11,474 nucleotides of DNA from Crocinitomicaceae bacterium (GTDB lineage: Bacteria; Bacteroidota; Bacteroidia; Flavobacteriales_G; Salibacteraceae): positions 1-11,474 of the forward strand of contig JAAZVO010000066.1 in the NCBI GenBank assembly GCA_018623405.1, given 5' to 3'. Positions within the stretch are counted from its first letter, which is position 1. Each line of letters begins with the position of its first letter. Made by a program: the position numbers and the translations under genes. Positions 7,445-11,474 of the stretch are shown piece by piece. The notes beneath the pieces were generated by a model. That model worked only from the letters and a program-made list of their open reading frames with translations. It ran no database searches and was not told where the DNA came from.

Positions 7445-8190
7445 CTTATTTGCTTCAACTCCATTTAATATTACTTTAAATAGAAACGGATTAGCTCAAC
7501 CATTTAACTTGTTAACTCCGGCAGATGGAACAACCTATACCAATCAGGGCTTAGGAAGCCAAGAAATTAATGTTACTTGGACTTCTGCAGGAGCAAACGC
7601 TACTTACACTTGGACTTTATTTGCTAGCGGTACACCAATAGTTTCGTTACCAACAGGTACAGATACAAGTTTAATATTAGACTTTGCTACTGTAGATGCA
7701 GTATTAGCAGCTAATGGTATTTCATTAAATGGAAGTGCTTCCTTAACTTGGGATGTAGAAGCCGATTTAGGTGGCGGAAATACCTTCCTTGCCTTTAATG
7801 GCGATTTCTCTTTAGGCATTGTTAGAGGAACGGTAATTAACGATTTCGATTTACTAACTCCACCTGATGGCTTTGCTGCAACTATTCAAGGTGATCCAAC
7901 CCAAACAGTTGAAGTTATTTGGAATAGTGCAAGCACAGGTAATGCAAACTATACTTGGTTATTAGATGTACAAGGTGGAGATTTCAGCAATCCGGTTGTA
8001 ACTGTTCCATCAAACAATAGTGGTGCTGATACTTCTTTAACACTCGTTTTTGCAACCATTAACAGTGTATTAGTTGGGGCAGGCGTACAGCCCGGAAATG
8101 CCATTGACCTAATTTGGACAGTAAAAGTAAAAGGTGGTGGAGACTCTTTATTAGCTAATGAGTTCAATCTTGAGTTAACAAGAGGAGTTA
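7434..8190 (+). repeat. Tandem SusE-like domain repeats, periods 342 and 357 nt
   Basis: Equivalent Arg codons at the end of successive repeat units lie at 7482, 7824 and 8181, spacings of 342 and 357 nt. Matching segments are GDTLFASTPFNITLNRNG, GNTFLAFNGDFSLGIVRG and GDSLLANEFNLELTRG. The repeats are diverged protein repeats, not recent DNA duplications. The first unit is only its last 20 or so residues. Confidence 0.75.
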
Positions 8191-8459
8191 TTACATCTAC
8201 TACTGAAATTTCTGTTTCAGATGAGTTGAAGGTTTATCCAAACCCTGCTACTCAATTTATAAACGTTGCAGGTAATTTTAATGGTGCTGAAAACATCTCA
8301 ATAATAGATGTAACAGGAAAAGTAAGAGATTTTGTAATGAATACAAATACAGGAAACAACATAGAGTTAGATGTTACCAACTTGCCAAATGGCTTGTATT
8401 TCATTTCAATTTCTTCGAATGAAAACACTGCGATTAAATCATTTGTGGTTAATCGTTAA
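7434..8459 (+). CDS. SusE-like repeat protein with T9SS type A sorting domain (5' truncated)
   Basis: C-terminal part of a secreted cell-surface or extracellular protein. The frame is open from 7392, but no ATG or GTG occurs; the only conventional start is a TTG at 7509, which falls inside a repeat. Two full Ig-like repeats of about 114-119 aa (7503-7844 and 7845-about 8190) begin with FNLLTPADG or FDLLTPPDG. Each contains a W-rich strand (VTWTSA, VIWNSA), a YTW motif and an LTW/LIWTV strand, and resembles SusE/SusF outer-membrane domains. The tail of a third repeat (NGDTLFASTPFNITLNRNG) lies at 7434-7490. Residues from 8220 (DELKVYPNPATQFINVAG) to the end form the T9SS type A sorting domain, including LPNGLYFISI and a terminal KSFVVNR. 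The signal peptide and upstream repeats are missing. Ligand and role are unknown; carbohydrate or surface binding is only an inference. Confidence 0.8.
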   Translation, partial: NGDTLFASTPFNITLNRNGLAQPFNLLTPADGTTYTNQGLGSQEINVTWTSAGANATYTWTLFASGTPIVSLPTGTDTSLILDFATVDAVLAANGISLNGSASLTWDVEADLGGGNTFLAFNGDFSLGIVRGTVINDFDLLTPPDGFAATIQGDPTQTVEVIWNSASTGNANYTWLLDVQGGDFSNPVVTVPSNNSGADTSLTLVFATINSVLVGAGVQPGNAIDLIWTVKVKGGGDSLLANEFNLELTRGVITSTTEISVSDELKVYPNPATQFINVAGNFNGAENISIIDVTGKVRDFVMNTNTGNNIELDVTNLPNGLYFISISSNENTAIKSFVVNR

Positions 8460-8481
8460 GATAATTTAACATACCCCGCAC

Positions 8482-8496
8482 AACCCAAAGGGTTTT
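8482..8496 (+). terminator. Weak terminator-like hairpin after the T9SS gene
   Basis: AACCC (8482-8486), an AAA loop and GGGTT (8490-8494) form a 5-bp stem followed by a short T run to 8496. It lies 22 nt after the stop codon of the sorting-domain gene. The stem is short, so this is a weak candidate compared with the hairpin at 8572. Confidence 0.3.
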
Positions 8497-8571
8497 AATA
8501 CGTTCTTCTTAATGTAGAGTCTCATACGGGGTTTTGGGTTAACAATTGAGACTTAGCGGCTTATTCTATTT

Positions 8572-8603
8572 AAGGCGGTTTCGCGATAGCGAGCCGCCTT
8601 TTT
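8572..8603 (+). terminator. Rho-independent terminator-like hairpin upstream of fabG
   Basis: AAGGCGG (8572-8578) pairs with CCGCCTT (8594-8600). Nested inside, TCGC (8581-8584) pairs with GCGA (8589-8592) around a GATA loop. A T tract runs 8599-8603. The GC-rich stem stands out from AT-rich surroundings and is oriented to end rightward transcription from the T9SS gene. It sits 41 nt before the fabG start. Confidence 0.7.
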
Positions 8604-8622
8604 CATTACAGGTATTTGATAC

Positions 8623-8630
8623 TATATTTG
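8623..8630 (+). promoter_or_regulatory. Candidate -7 promoter element for fabG
   Basis: TATATTTG matches the Bacteroidota -7 consensus TAnnTTTG exactly and lies 14 nt before the fabG ATG, just downstream of the terminator-like hairpin. That is the expected place for a new promoter. No exact TTTG -33 element is present at normal spacing; only the T tract near 8599-8603 falls there. The leader would be very short. Confidence 0.35.
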
Positions 8631-8644
8631 ACCAAATTTTTCAA

Positions 8645-9391
8645 ATGAAACTACTTGAAGGAAAAGTGGCCATAATAACAGGGGCCTCAAGAGGAATAGG
8701 AAAGGGAATAGCAGAAACCTTTGCTGCCAATGGTGCTGATTTGGCATTTACATATTTATCTTCTGATGAAAAAGCCAAAGCATTAGCTGATGAGCTTAGT
8801 AAGAATGGAACAAAGGTTTTACCGGTAAAATCTAACGCTGCCAAAATGGAAGATGCAGAAGCACTTGTAAATAAGGTGGTAGAAGAGTTTGGAAGGGTAG
8901 ATGTAGTTGTAAACAACGCCGGTATAACGCGCGATAACCTTTTAATGAGGCTAACCGAGGAAGCATGGGATGAAGTAATTGAAACCAACTTAAAATCTGT
9001 TTTCAACTTAACCAAAGCAGTACAGCGCACCATGTTAAAACAAAGAAGCGGTTCATTAATTCATATGAGCTCTGTAGTTGGTGTAAAAGGAAACGCAGGT
9101 CAGGCAAATTATGCAGCATCTAAAGCAGGAATAATTGGTTTTTCGAAATCAGTTGCTTTAGAACTTGGTTCTAGAAACATCCGCTCAAATGTTATTGCGC
9201 CTGGTTTCATAGAAACTGAAATGACCGGAAAATTAGATGAGAAAACTGTTCAAGGCTGGAGAGATGCAATTCCCCTTAAAAGAGGTGGAAGCCCCGAAGA
9301 TGTTGCAAACTTGGCCTTGTTTTTAGCTTCAGACTTATCGGCTTATATCACCGGTCAGGTAATTAATGTAGATGGAGGAATGTTAACCTAA
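8645..9391 (+). CDS. fabG: 3-oxoacyl-[acyl-carrier-protein] reductase FabG
   Basis: A cytoplasmic short-chain dehydrogenase (248 aa, close to the usual FabG length) that reduces 3-oxoacyl-ACP to 3-hydroxyacyl-ACP with NADPH in fatty-acid elongation. Visible motifs are the Rossmann loop TGASRGIG at 12-19, NNAG at 90-93, active-site Asn115, Ser143 (SSVVG), Tyr156 and Lys160 (YAASK), PGFIETEMT at 186-194 and the C-terminal ITGQVINVDGGM. The whole pattern matches FabG proper better than other SDRs. The ATG at 8645 is chosen because extension to an upstream TTG at 8546 would run through the terminator-like hairpin and add 33 residues with no SDR similarity. A membrane-associated VWA-like gene follows after 8 nt, probably in the same transcript, with no obvious functional link. 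Confidence 0.95.
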   Translation: MKLLEGKVAIITGASRGIGKGIAETFAANGADLAFTYLSSDEKAKALADELSKNGTKVLPVKSNAAKMEDAEALVNKVVEEFGRVDVVVNNAGITRDNLLMRLTEEAWDEVIETNLKSVFNLTKAVQRTMLKQRSGSLIHMSSVVGVKGNAGQANYAASKAGIIGFSKSVALELGSRNIRSNVIAPGFIETEMTGKLDEKTVQGWRDAIPLKRGGSPEDVANLALFLASDLSAYITGQVINVDGGMLT

Positions 9392-9399
9392 ACCTCTGC

Positions 9400-11474
9400 A
9401 TGCAGGTATATTTAGACTATCCTTGGTGGGTATTTATTATAGGTGGCAGCTTTTGGGCTGCCCTTTCTTTTCTGTTTTATCGTAGTGATAAAAGACTACA
9501 AGACTTTTCTAGAAGTTTAAAGCTAGCGCTCGCGGCATTGCGTTCGTTAGGACTCATAATCATTTTCTTTTTATTGCTAAACCCATTTCTTAAAGCCATA
9601 ACTAGTGATGTAGAAAAACCGTTATTGGCAATTGCTTTTGATAACTCTGAAAGTGTTGCAATAAAAAGCGATTCTTCATTACTTAAGAACTTAAAGTTAC
9701 AATTCGAAAATGAACTAACGCAACTTCAAGAAACGTATGATGTAGATATTTATAGGTTTGGCGATCAGGTGGATAGGGAAAATGATTTAAACTTTTCATT
9801 TAAAATTTCTAACCCTTCTAATCTAAAGAATGACCTAAAGGCCAACTACACCAATAGGAACCTAGCCGGAGTGGTTTTAGTTTCTGATGGTATTTTTAAC
9901 AGAGGTGCAAATGCAAATAGGCTTTTCGATGATTTAAAAGCTCCGTTTTACACAGTTGGTGTAGGAGATACCTCAATTCAAAAAGATTTATACCTACAGC
10001 AAATTAGAAATAACCAAATTGCTTATTTGGGTAACGATTTTTTGGTGGAAGTTGCTTTTGGTGCTGATTTTTTATCAGGTAAATCATCAAAGGTTTCCAT
10101 ATTTAAAGATGGAGAAAAGCTTCAATCAAAAAATTTAACTTTTGATAATTCCAGATATTTCCAAAAGCACATTTTCACATTACCAGCTAAAGAAAAGGGA
10201 TTACATCAATATACCATTAAATTAAGCGGAGTAGAAGGCGAGCAAAATTTCGGCAATAATTCAGGCTCATTTTTTATTGATGTAATAGATGCCAGTCAGC
10301 GGATCTTAATGCTAGCAGACGCTCCACACCCTGATGTTGCAGCCATACGTTCTGCTCTCGAAAAAAATCAAGGAAATAAGGTTGAGGTTAGGTTAGCAAA
10401 AGATTTTGTAAATCCTGTTATTTGGGAGGAATACAACCTAATTATTTTTCATCAGGTTCCTGGTAAATCAAATACCCAACGTTGGGCAAAGGAAATACAG
10501 GCGTTAAATGTTCCAACCTTAACTATTTTAGGAGGAGCAGCCAATTTAAACTTTCAAAATAGCCTTTATTCTGGAGTAAAAATATTGGGTAACAAAGGCG
10601 CTAAACAAGAGGTGTTTGCAAGTTTGAACCAAAATTTTCAGCAGTTTAGCCTTAATGAACAGTTTACAAATCTAATCTCTAGGTTTCCTCCATTAATCTC
10701 TCCTTTTGGAGAATATAAAACGAGTAATGCCTTACAACCTTTATTATTTCAAAAAATAGGTCCTGTGGTAACAGAGCATCCTTTATTAGGATTTGAAGAA
10801 ATATCGGGCAAAAAAGTAGGCTATTTTACAGGCGAAGGTATTTGGAGATGGAGGGTTTTTTGTTTTAAAGAAACAGGAAGCCACAAAGCGTTTGATGAAT
10901 TTATTCAAAAAGTTACACAGTTTTTAGCCCTTAAAGAGGATAAAAGTCGGTTCAAGTTAATTATCGATAATTCTATTTTCGAAAACGAAAGGTTAACAGT
11001 AGAAGCAGAGCTGTATGACGAAACCTACACCTTAACCACAAGTGGCGAAATCAGTTTAAATATTAAAGATTCTTCGGGTATTGAATACCCATATAAATTC
11101 TTCAAAAGCGAAAGTAAATATGTGTTAGATGCAGGTATGTATCTCCCCGGAAATTACACCTATCAAGCTACAGCGGAATTAGGAAATGAAAAATTCACTA
11201 AATCGGGAACATTTACTGTTAAGTCGCTCGATTTGGAAAAAAACAATACCCGAGCAGATTTTAATTTATTGGCCAACATTGCCCAAAATACGGGAGGTGA
11301 ATTTTACACCTCAAATACTTTAGGTGAGTTGTTTAAAGACTTAAAGGCAAATGATAACGCAAAGCCGGTAATTTTTAACCAAGAACAATTTTTTGAGCTA
11401 ATTAATTTACGATGGATTTTCTTTTTGGTTTTGGCGCTATTTAGCATAGAGTGGTTTATTAGAAAATATAAAGG
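9400..11474 (+). CDS. Membrane-anchored VWA-like protein, 3' end cut by window
   Basis: An open frame of 691 codons from ATG 9400, continuing off the window. It begins with two hydrophobic segments at about 9-27 (WWVFIIGGSFWAALSFLFY) and 43-63. A von Willebrand A-like domain follows with a MIDAS-type DNSES at 81-85 (DxSxS) and VLVSDG at 159-164. Next come an Ig-like region (about 200-295) and an alpha/beta region starting RILMLADAPHPD near 301 that resembles a class I glutamine-amidotransferase fold without a visible catalytic Cys. That region ends near GEGIWRWRVF at about 478-487, and another beta-rich region follows. A final hydrophobic segment at about 668-687 is followed by RKYK, so only a few C-terminal residues are probably missing. 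Overall it resembles BatA-type or uncharacterised VWA proteins of Bacteroidota. Function is unknown. It starts 8 nt after fabG. Confidence 0.78.
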   Translation, partial: MQVYLDYPWWVFIIGGSFWAALSFLFYRSDKRLQDFSRSLKLALAALRSLGLIIIFFLLLNPFLKAITSDVEKPLLAIAFDNSESVAIKSDSSLLKNLKLQFENELTQLQETYDVDIYRFGDQVDRENDLNFSFKISNPSNLKNDLKANYTNRNLAGVVLVSDGIFNRGANANRLFDDLKAPFYTVGVGDTSIQKDLYLQQIRNNQIAYLGNDFLVEVAFGADFLSGKSSKVSIFKDGEKLQSKNLTFDNSRYFQKHIFTLPAKEKGLHQYTIKLSGVEGEQNFGNNSGSFFIDVIDASQRILMLADAPHPDVAAIRSALEKNQGNKVEVRLAKDFVNPVIWEEYNLIIFHQVPGKSNTQRWAKEIQALNVPTLTILGGAANLNFQNSLYSGVKILGNKGAKQEVFASLNQNFQQFSLNEQFTNLISRFPPLISPFGEYKTSNALQPLLFQKIGPVVTEHPLLGFEEISGKKVGYFTGEGIWRWRVFCFKETGSHKAFDEFIQKVTQFLALKEDKSRFKLIIDNSIFENERLTVEAELYDETYTLTTSGEISLNIKDSSGIEYPYKFFKSESKYVLDAGMYLPGNYTYQATAELGNEKFTKSGTFTVKSLDLEKNNTRADFNLLANIAQNTGGEFYTSNTLGELFKDLKANDNAKPVIFNQEQFFELINLRWIFFLVLALFSIEWFIRKYK

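Noticed and set aside
7400..7450. Insertion sequence or attachment site explaining the join
   Set aside because: No transposase, terminal inverted repeats, direct duplication or tRNA end is visible around the join.
7509..7511. TTG as the true start of the T9SS repeat protein
   Set aside because: It lies inside a repeat unit (FNLLTPADG) whose homology continues upstream, and no signal peptide follows it. The real start is missing.
7604..8167. Minus-strand open frames opposite the SusE-like repeats
   Set aside because: Two similar shadows arise because the forward repeats share codon patterns. No protein family is recognised.
8546..8644. N-terminal extension of FabG from an upstream TTG
   Set aside because: The extension reads through the terminator-like hairpin, has no SDR similarity, and the ATG at 8645 gives the normal FabG length.
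8641..9033. 130-codon minus-strand frame opposite fabG
   Set aside because: It is antisense to a textbook FabG with low-complexity Ser/Ala-rich content typical of a shadow frame.

Overview
The window is AT-rich and gene-dense and reads as chromosome of a Bacteroidota bacterium, most likely a Flavobacteriales-type member. Several features point this way: a C-terminal type IX secretion (T9SS type A) sorting domain, a fused NagZ-like glycosidase/serine hydrolase of the kind common in this phylum, a BshA bacillithiol enzyme, TAnnTTTG-like promoter elements and a lack of clear Shine-Dalgarno sequences. No rRNA, tRNA, CRISPR array, transposase or phage gene was seen.

Left part (1-2995, minus strand): a compact operon is transcribed leftwards. 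It runs from a 90-aa tail-anchored small protein through mutL (mismatch repair) and a rhomboid-family membrane protease to the first eight codons of a further gene cut by the window edge. Gaps are 7 nt, 3 nt and a 1-nt TAATG overlap. A 123-bp divergent intergenic region separates this operon from the next.

Centre (3119-7230, plus strand): a 991-aa secreted fusion carries an N-terminal GH3/NagZ-type beta-N-acetylhexosaminidase and a C-terminal class C beta-lactamase-like serine hydrolase. Its stop overlaps the start of bshA (ATGA), so cell-wall processing and bacillithiol synthesis appear translationally coupled.

Right-centre (7220-8459): this is the most anomalous part. A minus-strand gene encoding the C-terminal part of a small membrane protein and a plus-strand gene encoding the C-terminal part of a SusE-like repeat protein with a T9SS sorting domain meet head to head near 7410-7440. 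Both lack their 5' ends, yet both frames are intact up to the join. The repeat homology of the plus-strand gene continues upstream of any usable start codon. The join is therefore a deletion or rearrangement scar, or an assembly chimera.

Right part (8460-11474, plus strand): a 185-bp intergenic region holds a strong terminator-like hairpin and a promoter-like element. It is followed by fabG (3-oxoacyl-ACP reductase) and, 8 nt later, a large membrane-anchored VWA-like protein that runs off the window just after its last membrane segment.

Overall this is mostly housekeeping chromosome. I see no convincing evidence for a new multi-gene system. The points most worth checking are the 7410-7440 join, the degenerate endonuclease motif of MutL, the long loop before the rhomboid active site and the uncharacterised VWA-like protein.
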